Below, one piece after another: positions 17,950 through 27,126 of a stretch of 44,551 bases of DNA. The stretch is from Flavicella sp. (GTDB lineage: Bacteria > Bacteroidota > Bacteroidia > Flavobacteriales > Flavobacteriaceae), in NCBI RefSeq assembly GCF_029238425.1, contig NZ_JAQWGB010000076.1, forward strand, positions 1 to 44,551, given 5' to 3'. The notes under the pieces are model-generated. The model was not told the origin of the DNA. It worked only from the letters and a program-made list of their open reading frames with translations, and ran no database searches. Position 1 is the first letter of the stretch. Every line of letters starts with the position of its first letter. A program made the translations under genes and the position numbers.

Positions 17950-18984
17950 ATGTCTAAAACACCCGTTTATATACTCGCTATTGAATCTTCATGTGATGAC
18001 ACAAGTGCATCCGTGATCTGTAATGACAAAGTTCTTTCAAACACCGTTGCAAATCAAGCAATTCATGCAGAATATGGTGGTGTTGTTCCAGAACTTGCTT
18101 CTCGTGCACATCAACAAAATATAGTACCGGTAGTTCAACAAGCAATTCAAAAAGCAAATATCGACAAAAAAGACTTAAATGCCATAGCTTTTACAAGAGG
18201 ACCTGGATTAATGGGATCTTTGTTAGTCGGGACTTCTTTTGCCAAGTCTTTGGCCTTATCTTTAGACATTCCCCTATTAGATATAAATCACATGCAAGGC
18301 CACGTTCTTGCTCATTTTATTGATGAAGAAGATTCTAAAAAACCGCCGTTCCCGTTTATCTGTTTGACCATAAGTGGAGGCCATACTCAGATTGTAAAAG
18401 TTGAAGATTATTTTAAGATGTCCGTTTTAGGAGAAACCATTGATGATGCCGTTGGAGAAGCCTTTGATAAATCGGCCAAAATATTAAACCTTCCTTATCC
18501 TGGCGGACCGCTGATTGATAAATACGCAAAACAAGGAAACCCTTTGGCTTATAAATTCACGAAGCCAAAAGTAGGTCCAATGGATTTTAGTTTTAGCGGA
18601 TTAAAGACAGCTTTTTTATATTTTATTCAAAAACAAGAAAAAGAGAACCCCAATTTCATTGAAGAAAATCTTTTTGATATTTGCGCTTCCTTACAGCATA
18701 CGATAGTGACTATTTTAATGGATAAACTTAAAAATGCTGTCAAAGAAACAGGAATCAAACACGTTGCCATCGCCGGTGGAGTTTCTGCCAATTCAGAAAT
18801 TAGAAAACGTTTAAAAGAAACAGAAAGTAAATACAAATGGACTACCTATATTCCTAAATTTGAATATACGACTGACAATGCCGGTATGATCGCTATTGCT
18901 GGCTATTATAAATATTTACAAAATAATTTTAGCGAATCTGGAGTTTCAGCCAATGCAAGAATGAAAGTGAATGACATTAATTAG
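17950..18984 (+). CDS. tsaD: tRNA N6-threonylcarbamoyladenosine transferase TsaD
   Basis: A 344-residue Kae1/TsaD enzyme that transfers threonylcarbamoyl to A37 of ANN-decoding tRNAs. The ATG at 17950 (MSKTPVYILAIESSCDDTSA) matches the family start; a TTG ten codons upstream is rejected. Metal ligands H114 and H118 lie in INHMQGH. Also visible are ISGGHTQI, DAVGEAFDK, YPGGPLID, GPMDFSFSGLKTA and GGVSANSEIR of the ASKHA fold. It works with TsaB, TsaC and TsaE, which are not in the window. It has its own promoter and its 3' end overlaps the end of gldA by 8 bp on the opposite strand. Confidence 0.95.
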   Translation: MSKTPVYILAIESSCDDTSASVICNDKVLSNTVANQAIHAEYGGVVPELASRAHQQNIVPVVQQAIQKANIDKKDLNAIAFTRGPGLMGSLLVGTSFAKSLALSLDIPLLDINHMQGHVLAHFIDEEDSKKPPFPFICLTISGGHTQIVKVEDYFKMSVLGETIDDAVGEAFDKSAKILNLPYPGGPLIDKYAKQGNPLAYKFTKPKVGPMDFSFSGLKTAFLYFIQKQEKENPNFIEENLFDICASLQHTIVTILMDKLKNAVKETGIKHVAIAGGVSANSEIRKRLKETESKYKWTTYIPKFEYTTDNAGMIAIAGYYKYLQNNFSESGVSANARMKVNDIN

Positions 18985-19870
18985 TCAACTCATAAAACAA
19001 AGACTCTAAGTTTTTATTTTGAGTATTCATTTGAATGATTTTCAACCCATTTTCTGTAGCAAAATCAAAAACCTCAGAACGCATATCCTCCTTAATAACA
19101 AAACTTAATTGCCACGCTGATCCTCCAAGAGATTTTATATTTTTAATATTCGGGATACTTTTTAGGAAACGTTCTTCAATCTGATAATCAAACTCAACAT
19201 CAATAACTTGATCTTGTTTATCTTTTAACGATTTCAAGTATTCATCGGCAACTATTTTACCTTTTTTTATCATTAACACTCTATCACAAACAGCCTCAAC
19301 TTCTTGCATAATATGTGTAGAAAGCAATACTAGCTTGGTTTTCCCAAGTTCCTTAATCATAGTTCTAATTTCAATCAATTGATTCGGATCCAATCCTGTG
19401 GTTGGTTCATCAAGAATCAATATCACAGGATCATGAATCAAGGCAGCAGCAATCCCTACCCTTTGCTTGTATCCTTTGGAAAGTTCCTTTATCTTCTTGT
19501 GAGACTCAGACCCCAATCCAACTTTTGCAATGGAAGTATGAATTTCTTGTTTATCAACTCCATGAATTTCAGCGATAAAAGTTAAATACTCCAATACATA
19601 CATTTCATTGTATAATGGATTAGACTCTGCTAAATACCCAATATTGTTCTGAACAAATTTTAAATCTTTTTTTACGGAGACACCTTCAACAAAAACCTCA
19701 CCATCAAAAGAATTAATATACCCTGTAATAATCTTCATTAATGTCGATTTCCCAGCTCCGTTAGGCCCCAAGAAACCAACAACCTCACCTTTGGCTATTT
19801 TAAAAGACACATGATCAAGAGCTTTTTGACTTTCGTAGCTCTTTGATATATTATTTACTTCTATTGACAT
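18977..19870 (-). CDS. gldA: Gliding-motility ABC transporter ATP-binding protein GldA
   Basis: A 297-residue ABC ATPase. I chose ATG 19870 (MSIEVNNISKSYESQ), since the 12 residues before it are not family-like. Walker A is GPNGAGKST (35-43), the signature is LSKGYKQRVG, Walker B is VILILDEPTTGLDP and the switch His lies in LSTHIM. The C-terminal 70 residues form the domain seen in drug/copper-type ABC-2 ATPases. The sequence closely resembles my recollection of GldA from gliding Flavobacteriia, where it pairs with the permeases GldF and GldG (not present here) and is needed for gliding in some species. Nearby porU, porV and gldJ fit that reading. A general ABC-2 exporter ATPase is the alternative. 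Confidence 0.75.
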   Translation of the reverse strand: MSIEVNNISKSYESQKALDHVSFKIAKGEVVGFLGPNGAGKSTLMKIITGYINSFDGEVFVEGVSVKKDLKFVQNNIGYLAESNPLYNEMYVLEYLTFIAEIHGVDKQEIHTSIAKVGLGSESHKKIKELSKGYKQRVGIAAALIHDPVILILDEPTTGLDPNQLIEIRTMIKELGKTKLVLLSTHIMQEVEAVCDRVLMIKKGKIVADEYLKSLKDKQDQVIDVEFDYQIEERFLKSIPNIKNIKSLGGSAWQLSFVIKEDMRSEVFDFATENGLKIIQMNTQNKNLESLFYELTN

Positions 19871-19885
19871 GAAATCCGTTTTGTA

Positions 19886-19893
19886 CAAAAATA
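19886..19893 (-). promoter_or_regulatory. Possible -7 element for gldA
   Basis: Read on minus this is TATTTTTG, a perfect TAnnTTTG match 15 bp before the gldA ATG. No TTTG lies at the 19-nt distance, so support is partial. Confidence 0.4.
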
Positions 19894-19947
19894 CACTTTT
19901 AAACAAATTGAGTTCTTATGAAAACCTTAAAAAAACTAGTCTTTACC

Positions 19948-19965
19948 AAAGTCAGCGAAAGTCAG
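19948..19965 (+). repeat. Direct repeat AAAGTCAG x2, 10-bp period, upstream of lipB
   Basis: AAAGTCAG at 19948-19955 and again at 19958-19965, separated by CG. The copies are one helical turn apart and lie just upstream of GACCTTTG (19976-19983), a seven-of-eight -7 match for lipB. It could be an activator site; this is inference. Confidence 0.45.
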
Positions 19966-20014
19966 TTATTTTTCAGACCTTTGCAATCTGCAAAACAGGC
20001 ATTTTATTAGTTAC

Positions 20015-20710
20015 ATGAACAAAAAAGTACAGATACAGGATTTAGGCTTAAAAGGTTACCAAGAGGCGTGGGATTATCAAGTAGAATTATTCGACGAGAT
20101 TGTTGCCACAAAAATGCAGAATAGAAATAATAAAACTGAAAACCCTACAAATAACTTCTTACTTTTTGTTGAACATCCCCATGTGTATACCTTAGGAAAA
20201 AGTGGAGACCTTAGTAATTTGCTTTTAAATGAAAAACAGTTGGAGGCGAAAGGAGCTACCTTCTATAAAAGCAATCGAGGTGGAGACATTACTTACCATG
20301 GCCCTGGGCAAATTGTTGGTTATCCAATTTTAGATTTGGAAAATTTTTTTACTGACATCCATAAATATCTTCGATTTCTTGAAGAAGCCATTATATTAAC
20401 TTTAAAGGAATATGGATTAAATGCTGAGCGTAGTAAAGGTGAAACCGGTGTTTGGTTTGATACAGAGACTCCGTTCGCTAGAAAAATTTGTGCGTTAGGT
20501 GTTCGATGCAGTCGATGGGTTAGCATGCATGGGTTTGCACTAAATGTAAATGTCGACTTAGGTTATTTTGATAATATCATTCCTTGCGGAATAAAAGGTA
20601 AAGCTGTGACATCAATGGAAGCGGAACTTGGTAGAAAAATTCCGGAAGCTGAAGTAAAGCAAAAAATCACGAAACATCTTGCGCAACTCTTTGAAATACA
20701 GTTTGTATAA
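20015..20710 (+). CDS. lipB: Lipoyl(octanoyl) transferase LipB
   Basis: A 231-residue enzyme that moves octanoyl from acyl-carrier protein to the lipoyl domains of 2-oxoacid dehydrogenases and the glycine cleavage H protein. The core motifs are NRGGDITYHGPGQIVGYPI, K157 in ARKICALGVRCSRW (catalytic Lys) and C191 in IIPCGIKGKAVTS (acyl-accepting Cys), with MHGFALNVN between them. The length is normal. The sulfur-inserting LipA is not in the window. It stands alone on plus and its stop faces that of the ketoacyl-ACP synthase III gene across 3 bp. Confidence 0.95.
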   Translation: MNKKVQIQDLGLKGYQEAWDYQVELFDEIVATKMQNRNNKTENPTNNFLLFVEHPHVYTLGKSGDLSNLLLNEKQLEAKGATFYKSNRGGDITYHGPGQIVGYPILDLENFFTDIHKYLRFLEEAIILTLKEYGLNAERSKGETGVWFDTETPFARKICALGVRCSRWVSMHGFALNVNVDLGYFDNIIPCGIKGKAVTSMEAELGRKIPEAEVKQKITKHLAQLFEIQFV

Positions 20711-20713
20711 AGA

Positions 20714-21784
20714 TTAAAATTTATACACCACTGCATTTATATTCATCCCTGCTCCTACAGAAGCAAAAATGACTACATCTCCTTGCTCAATTTTATGGCC
20801 TTCCATTTTATTACTTAAGATAAAATCCAATAAAGTAGGCACCGTTGCAACAGAACTATTTCCCAATTCATGAATACTCATAGGCATAATTCCTTCCGGA
20901 GCTTGAGATTTATACAATCGATAAAAGCGCTTGATAATTGCCTCATCCATCTTTTCATTCGCTTGGTGTATCAATATTTTTTTTACATCTGATATCTTAT
21001 ACCCACTTGCATCTAAAATCTCTTTCATTGCATTGGGCACATTATTTAAAGCGAATTCATAGATTTTTCTCCCATGCATTTTAATATATGACGTGTTGGC
21101 TTTTACATCCGTTTTGTAGGATTCTCCAAAAAACAAATAATTCGTTTCCTCCTCAGTAAAGGTTTTTGCACCGTAACTAATAATTCCTTTTTTATCAGAA
21201 CTTTCAGTAGCTTGAATTATAACAGCACCAGCACCATCTGCATAAATCATAGAATCTCTATCATAATCATCAACCACCCTTGATAAAGTTTCTGTTCCGA
21301 TTACAAGTATGTTCTTTGCCATACCCGACTTGATAAAAGCTTCTGCATGTATAATACCTTGCACCCAACCAGGACATCCAAATAACAAATCATAAGCAAC
21401 ACAATTTGTATTTAAAATTCCTAATTTATTTTTAACCTTGGATGCTAAACTTGGCAATGTATCCCCTTGAACACTCCCTTTTTTTACGTCTCCAAAATTA
21501 TGAGCAACTATTATTTGATCGATGTCATTTTTGTTGATTCCAGCATTTTCAATTGCCTTCTCAGCTGCTATAGAAGCTAAATCAGAAGCATTTTGAGAAT
21601 CTACTGCATAGCGCCTTTCCGCTATCCCGGTAATCTGTTTGAATTTATCAATAATAACTGAATTATCATTCTTAAAGGGAGTACCGTCTTCATTAAGAAA
21701 AGTACTATTCATAAAATCACTATTCTTTTTAATTTTTGAAGGTATAGAACTTCCAGTCCCAGTAATTACAGAATAAATTGCCAT
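20714..21784 (-). CDS. 3-oxoacyl-ACP synthase III family protein (FabH-like)
   Basis: A 356-residue thiolase-fold condensing enzyme. The triad is visible as C137 in LLFGCPGWVQG, H273 in LIHQANEKMDE and N309 in HELGNSSVATVP. YADGAGAVII lies near 181. It is about 25-30 residues longer than housekeeping FabH, with extra sequence near residues 25-45 and 100-120, so it may be a second KAS III with a special primer, such as branched or longer acyl-CoA, rather than FabH itself. Family function is C-C bond formation from acyl-CoA and malonyl-ACP. It is a single gene between the porV terminator and lipB. Confidence 0.8.
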   Translation of the reverse strand: MAIYSVITGTGSSIPSKIKKNSDFMNSTFLNEDGTPFKNDNSVIIDKFKQITGIAERRYAVDSQNASDLASIAAEKAIENAGINKNDIDQIIVAHNFGDVKKGSVQGDTLPSLASKVKNKLGILNTNCVAYDLLFGCPGWVQGIIHAEAFIKSGMAKNILVIGTETLSRVVDDYDRDSMIYADGAGAVIIQATESSDKKGIISYGAKTFTEEETNYLFFGESYKTDVKANTSYIKMHGRKIYEFALNNVPNAMKEILDASGYKISDVKKILIHQANEKMDEAIIKRFYRLYKSQAPEGIMPMSIHELGNSSVATVPTLLDFILSNKMEGHKIEQGDVVIFASVGAGMNINAVVYKF

Positions 21785-21860
21785 ATAATCTTATTTAATC
21801 AACAAAATTGAAATTAGAAACGCTAAAATACGCACATAAGCAAAGCCACCAACATTTCAT

Positions 21861-21912
21861 CAAAAAAAAATATCTTAAACCAAACAGGAAACCCGAATGA
21901 TTTAAGATATTT
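21861..21912 (-). terminator. Rho-independent terminator after porV
   Basis: A perfect 12-bp inverted repeat (AAATATCTTAAA at 21868-21879 and TTTAAGATATTT at 21901-21912) closes a 21-nt loop. On minus the second arm continues into nine T. It lies 24 bp past the porV stop. Confidence 0.75.
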
Positions 21913-21935
21913 CAATATTTTTGAACCAATTTTAC

Positions 21936-23078
21936 TTAGAAGTTATCGTAAATATCTCCTAAATCAAATGACAAAGAAAAACGTAACGTACTTTCTAATG
22001 GGTTATATGCCGAGGCAGCATTTACCAAATATGATAAATCTATATTAAAGGCCTTCGCTTTTAAGCCACCACCCATAGTAAAATATTGCCTATTCCCTTT
22101 CATTTCACTCTCATGATAATATCCACCACGTAAAGCAAATGAATCATTGTAAACATATTCTGCACCAAAACCAATATTGACTTCTTGCATTTCCTCTCCA
22201 AATCCATAAGGTGCATCTCCAAAGGACTGAAACATTCCTTCTACCCAACCTACGTTGTCTTCTTTTCCTTTGATAACATTTCCACTTTCATCTCTAATTG
22301 GTGGTGTTGGCACTAACAATTTAGACAACTGTAATGTCAATGCCAGTGTATTATAGTTATCTATGATAAAATCAAATCCACCTCCTAAACGTAATTGAGT
22401 AGGAATAAAATCTTCTCTTCCTGCTGTATAAGATACTTTTGGCCCCATATTTGAAATATTAAAACCTGCACGAATTCTACCATTAAAGCTTCCATAGTTT
22501 CGTTCCGCTGACTGATAAAAACCAGATACATCTACCCCAAACCCATTGACTGTATTCAAGTTTTGATCTGTTCCGGTAATTTTAAAATCAGAACGCATAT
22601 AACGCAACGCTACTCCCATTGAAAAATAATCACTCAATTTTAAAGCATAAGATCCAGATGCAGAAAACTCGTATGGATTTGCACTTCCCGTACTATTTCC
22701 TCCATCATCGTATAAATCAATATCCCCTAAAGAAAAATATCTAATATCAGCACCCCAGGCACTTCTTTCATCAATTCTATTAATAATAGATCCTCCTCCA
22801 ACAAATAAACCATCCACTAAACTTTGTAGCCATGGAGTATAGTTCACCCCCACCGAATACTCAGAGGTATTAAAAGCCATTTTGGCAGAATTATGGTAAA
22901 TTGAATTGGCATCTGATGTAGTTGCCACCCCAACGTCTCCTTGGCCCGCAGCTCTTGCATCAGATAATATCAATAGTAATGGAACTCCAGTTTGGATTGG
23001 ATTTGGCTCAGGAGCCTGTGCTTTAACGTTTAAAACAACTCCCAAAAGAATCAAAAATACCCCTATTTTTCTTTTCAT
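21936..23078 (-). CDS. porV: Type IX secretion system outer-membrane protein PorV (LptO)
   Basis: A 380-residue outer-membrane beta barrel of the FadL-like PorV family. A signal peptide (RKIGVFLILLGVVLNVKAQ) leads to the conserved start of the mature protein, with TGVPLLLILSDARAAGQGDVG and NSIYHNSAKMAF. PorV shuttles T9SS cargo from the SprA translocon and forms the attachment complex with the sortase PorU. It starts 20 bp after porU, so the two are cotranscribed, and a terminator follows. The pairing of porU and porV next to gldJ is a familiar arrangement in Flavobacteriia. Confidence 0.93.
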   Translation of the reverse strand: MKRKIGVFLILLGVVLNVKAQAPEPNPIQTGVPLLLILSDARAAGQGDVGVATTSDANSIYHNSAKMAFNTSEYSVGVNYTPWLQSLVDGLFVGGGSIINRIDERSAWGADIRYFSLGDIDLYDDGGNSTGSANPYEFSASGSYALKLSDYFSMGVALRYMRSDFKITGTDQNLNTVNGFGVDVSGFYQSAERNYGSFNGRIRAGFNISNMGPKVSYTAGREDFIPTQLRLGGGFDFIIDNYNTLALTLQLSKLLVPTPPIRDESGNVIKGKEDNVGWVEGMFQSFGDAPYGFGEEMQEVNIGFGAEYVYNDSFALRGGYYHESEMKGNRQYFTMGGGLKAKAFNIDLSYLVNAASAYNPLESTLRFSLSFDLGDIYDNF

Positions 23079-23098
23079 ATCATTTATTTAATTTATGT

Positions 23099-26000
23099 TT
23101 ATTGAAGCAATACTAATTTTTCAAATTTCTCGGCCTTAACGCCACTAATAACATTTGTAACTTCTATTTTATATACGTAAACTCCTTTACCAACTTTATC
23201 TCCGAAATCATCTTTCCCGTCCCAAGAAATAGTTCTAGACAAACTCCCTGTTGTTTGCACAACTTCAGATATTGATTTAATTAATTTACCTGAAACTGTG
23301 TACACATATATTTTCACATTTAATAATTCATTCGGTTGATTATGAGTAAACCAAAATTCCGTATAATTTACAAAAGGGTTTGGATAATTCAATACATTCT
23401 CCAGTACAAACTCATCACTACTTGTAACTGTAAATGTTAACGTTTTATCAGATGCATTATTGTATGTATCCCAAACTTTTAATTTCAGAGAATGTTCTCC
23501 AGGCTCCAATTTTCTCAATGTATAATTTACATTTCCTTTTGTAAAATCTCCAGTTTCAGCTTCATAAAACTCATTTAACTGAATTGGATTTCCTTCATCT
23601 CCATCTATAACAGCCGTAATAGCATGTCCAATAGCACCAGAAGATGTATTTATCCCACTATCATCAGATAATTTAGCTATCAGTTTCGGTATCGCACTTG
23701 TATTTCCACCATCTTGAAATGAATCGTCATTCAAAAACAATTCAATGCTCGGACCAACTAGATCCTCCTCTGCATCATCATTTACTCCACCTACAACAGT
23801 TGCCAAGTCATAGCCTCCCTTTCCTGCTTCGTCATCGAATGCATACAAACTAATTTTCCCTGCACCATACGAAATTTTGATATCTTTTGGAACAATGAAA
23901 TCGAAATTAAAGACTCCATTCTTAATTTCAGACTTCCCTTTAAAAACGGCATTTTCTTGTGTTTCAAACTCCATAATCAATGGAGTTCCACTATTATCTG
24001 TAAATCCTTTATTGTTTAACGTTTCTCTATTTGTAGGTTTGTCGAAAATAGTTGTAGATAAGTTTCCGTTATATCCTGTCAAAATATTACCCTCTGAATC
24101 TCTAACTTCACCAGCAATATTAATTTTTGATAAGGCCTTTAAAGTATCACGTGGTTGACTTATATCCACACCATTTATATGAGTGATCGCAACACTTGGT
24201 CCAGGTCTGGCTAATTTCATTGCCGGATCTCCTAAGTAAAAAATAAAAAACCTTTGACTTAAACTTGGGCTTACCTCGTTTTTGGAATCCATCAAGTTTT
24301 CAGCAATGGTATTATCATTACCATCGTAACCTAAGATTTTTGGCATCAGAATTTTATTAAAATTCCTTCCATAAAAAATATACACTTCCCTTGTTGTGGA
24401 TATCATATTACCAGTTCCACCAATCCTACTGGTAATCATTTCTTCTCCAGCAGTAAATCTCGCCGGGTTGTCAAATCTGGTAAAATCACAAGTGATTGTA
24501 ATAAACAAAGGAGATTTTTCAAAGTTAACAAGCGACTTGATATCAGGAATCGTAAAAATTCTTTCAGATGCAAATCCTTGTTCTCCACCGTGCCCAAAAT
24601 AATTAAAAAGCAACGTTCCTTTTTCTAATGAATTCGTTATGGCAGCATTTACATCAGGATATCTGGTTCCTCCCGTAGTTTGTTGCTTCACATATGCATC
24701 AGAATAAATTTTCTTAATATTATATTGTGGTTTATTTAAAACTATAGATTCTGCTATTTCATCCATATCCGTTTGAAACACAAATTCACTAGCATTATCT
24801 AAATCATCCGTTGCCAAAGTTATTTGGTTATGCCAATTCTCGAATGAACTATTATTATAATAAGCCAAGATTTTATCAACAACTATCGTTGCTTGAGCAT
24901 CATCAGAAACCAAAATTCTTCCGGTAGCAACATCTTGCTTATCGGTAGATGTCATATTCCCCTCATTACTATCCATCATACCATAATAGTCATCCGTCAC
25001 ATAAGAATTCACAAGATCAAAACTCTCATAAGCCAAATACACAGGAACTATATTATTATTGCCCGAAATACGATCTTTATAGTCATAAGAAGAATCTCCA
25101 AACGTACATAGATACTTTATTCTATTATCATCACTAGTGGCATTATCGTATAAATATTTGACAAAATCCCTAATTGCAGTTACATCAGGACTCCCAGATC
25201 CAAATTCATTATATATCTGATTTAACGAAACTACTCTAGTACTTAAATTAGAATTTGAAGAATGATAGTTTGCCAATCGTTGTGCATGACTCACAAAGTT
25301 TTCTTTTGTTATGAGTAGATATTGAATATCTCTTAAGCCATGTAAATTTTGATTGGAAATTGCACCTTGCTGAACTACTTCAGGCAAATAAAAATTAGAA
25401 TTACTAACTATATGATACTCTCCCAAGCTCCCTGAATTCTTTTTAAAACGAAAATCATCTCCGCCAGTTTGATTTATTAAGTTCTGAGGTTCTAAAGGGT
25501 TTGAAACATCCCAGATCATATTGACTTGATTTTTGTTCTGAACCACATACTCTAAAACCTTCGACGGCTCTTGAGATATAAAATTTCTAAATCCAAATTG
25601 ATTTCCATCAGCAATTAAAAATCTATCCCCTATAACTTCAATATAATCCAAAAATGCCTCAGCACCTGGATTTCCGTTATTATTATACGCCAACTGAATA
25701 TTCAATGAAGCGTCATCTATATCCAATTCCCCACTATTAACCGAAGCTCTAGCTTTGGTAATTCCCGATATTGCAGAAAAACTCAAATTAAATAAAGCAG
25801 TGCTGTTTACCGACACATTTAAGCTAGTTGCGGTTGTTGCGGTTGATGCAGCTCTCACTTTAAAATATACATCTTTTGCGGTGTCAATATTATTTAAGGA
25901 AAAAGAATAATTTCTAGTATTCTGAACTAAAAAAGAATCTCCAAACCATTGTTGTCCTGCTCCAATTAAATTCACTCTATCAACCTCGTTAAACAAATGG

Positions 26001-26929
26001 TCTTTAAATGTTGAAACTATATCTGTGGTGGTCTCTGTTACTTCTGGGGCATCTGCAACCCTTTTTCCTGGTCCTAAATCAACATTTAAAAAATAAAAGG
26101 CCTTTTCGGAATAAATATTTTTTCTATGAGAAATTGTATTCTCATTTTCTTTTATCCAATCGTGAGCTCCTTGTCCATAAAAAAGAACATAATCCGAATC
26201 GTTAAAAACACCATCAGCTTCCCCATTTACAAAAATTGCATTTTCTTGAATATCATCATGCCTGAAATCAGAATTTAAATTTGGCAACATTTCACCTCCA
26301 TTCCCATAAATCCTTATATTTCTAGGATCTAATCCATCCGTTGAAACTCCCAAACTGTTTAAAAAAGTCTTATCCATTTTAAAAACACCTGTTTTGTCTA
26401 TCGAAAATTTAAACCATGTTCCAGATGTCAAAACAGAATCAGAAAAATCTGATAAAGCTTCTGTTTTTTTTGCTTGAGTGTTTAATGTATACAACAAATC
26501 AAAAGACACAATTTTTCTCACAATATCCCCTTCTCTTATCATTGGTGTTATTGAAAAGGAAGCTGAGCGCATCTCATTCGCATACGATATATTCAAACTA
26601 CTTTTTAAAGAAAATGGTATAGCTTCTATACTTATCTGTTGAAGAAACCGAGAATCAACCGTCTCATATACTACATTTTCTAAGGAATGATTTACCCCTG
26701 AAACATTTGCAGGAACTAACCAATTTTCGTAAAAAGAAGGAATTCCAGAAGCATCCAGAAAATTACCTTTCACAAGTGGGTATGTCAATTTTATACCATT
26801 TGACACTTCCAATTCTTTGCTCATTTCCCAATCCAATGAAATGGACTTTCTTATCGTTTTCTGAGAAAAACTTTTCAAAGAGAAGAACAATAGAAATATG
26901 TATAAAATTTTGATGATTTTTCCCGCCAT
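23099..26929 (-). CDS. porU: Type IX secretion system sortase PorU
   Basis: A 1276-residue cell-surface cysteine transpeptidase of the C25 (gingipain) family that removes the C-terminal signal of T9SS cargo and attaches it to anionic LPS. A signal peptide (about 1-22) precedes a beta-rich N-terminal region (to about 520) and the C25 catalytic domain (about 530-900), with His780 in NYFGHGGEQG and Cys814 in FITITCDFTRF. Ig-like domains follow, and the last 85 residues (ENVLNYPNPF to GKGVYVYKIEV) resemble a T9SS C-terminal domain, which PorU is known to keep. It is the first gene of porU-porV and diverges from gldJ over 197 bp. Confidence 0.95.
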   Translation of the reverse strand: MAGKIIKILYIFLLFFSLKSFSQKTIRKSISLDWEMSKELEVSNGIKLTYPLVKGNFLDASGIPSFYENWLVPANVSGVNHSLENVVYETVDSRFLQQISIEAIPFSLKSSLNISYANEMRSASFSITPMIREGDIVRKIVSFDLLYTLNTQAKKTEALSDFSDSVLTSGTWFKFSIDKTGVFKMDKTFLNSLGVSTDGLDPRNIRIYGNGGEMLPNLNSDFRHDDIQENAIFVNGEADGVFNDSDYVLFYGQGAHDWIKENENTISHRKNIYSEKAFYFLNVDLGPGKRVADAPEVTETTTDIVSTFKDHLFNEVDRVNLIGAGQQWFGDSFLVQNTRNYSFSLNNIDTAKDVYFKVRAASTATTATSLNVSVNSTALFNLSFSAISGITKARASVNSGELDIDDASLNIQLAYNNNGNPGAEAFLDYIEVIGDRFLIADGNQFGFRNFISQEPSKVLEYVVQNKNQVNMIWDVSNPLEPQNLINQTGGDDFRFKKNSGSLGEYHIVSNSNFYLPEVVQQGAISNQNLHGLRDIQYLLITKENFVSHAQRLANYHSSNSNLSTRVVSLNQIYNEFGSGSPDVTAIRDFVKYLYDNATSDDNRIKYLCTFGDSSYDYKDRISGNNNIVPVYLAYESFDLVNSYVTDDYYGMMDSNEGNMTSTDKQDVATGRILVSDDAQATIVVDKILAYYNNSSFENWHNQITLATDDLDNASEFVFQTDMDEIAESIVLNKPQYNIKKIYSDAYVKQQTTGGTRYPDVNAAITNSLEKGTLLFNYFGHGGEQGFASERIFTIPDIKSLVNFEKSPLFITITCDFTRFDNPARFTAGEEMITSRIGGTGNMISTTREVYIFYGRNFNKILMPKILGYDGNDNTIAENLMDSKNEVSPSLSQRFFIFYLGDPAMKLARPGPSVAITHINGVDISQPRDTLKALSKINIAGEVRDSEGNILTGYNGNLSTTIFDKPTNRETLNNKGFTDNSGTPLIMEFETQENAVFKGKSEIKNGVFNFDFIVPKDIKISYGAGKISLYAFDDEAGKGGYDLATVVGGVNDDAEEDLVGPSIELFLNDDSFQDGGNTSAIPKLIAKLSDDSGINTSSGAIGHAITAVIDGDEGNPIQLNEFYEAETGDFTKGNVNYTLRKLEPGEHSLKLKVWDTYNNASDKTLTFTVTSSDEFVLENVLNYPNPFVNYTEFWFTHNQPNELLNVKIYVYTVSGKLIKSISEVVQTTGSLSRTISWDGKDDFGDKVGKGVYVYKIEVTNVISGVKAEKFEKLVLLQ

Positions 26930-27059
26930 ATTATATTAAAATAGTCAAATTTGTTCAGGTCTGCAAGATATGACATAATAAAGAAATAAACGAATCGTTA
27001 TTAAAAGACATTAAAACCAATTATTCTAATTAAAACAATAGGATTTTTAACATCTATTT

Positions 27060-27090
27060 ATTGCAAAAAACCATAATTAGTGTAAATTGC
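27060..27090 (+). promoter_or_regulatory. Probable promoter of gldJ
   Basis: ATTG at 27060-27063, 19 nt, then TAAATTGC at 27083-27090. Spacing is ideal and the -33 matches three of four, but the -7 matches only six of eight. The leader would be about 31 nt. No good minus-strand promoter for porU was found in the same spacer. Confidence 0.4.
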
Positions 27091-27126
27091 GACAAGATTA
27101 GAATACCCCGTAATATAATATCAAAT

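Noticed and set aside
24893-25137. Two overlapping plus-strand ORFs rich in Ile, His and Tyr inside porU
   Set aside because: Composition is an antisense image of the C25 domain codons; no family resemblance.
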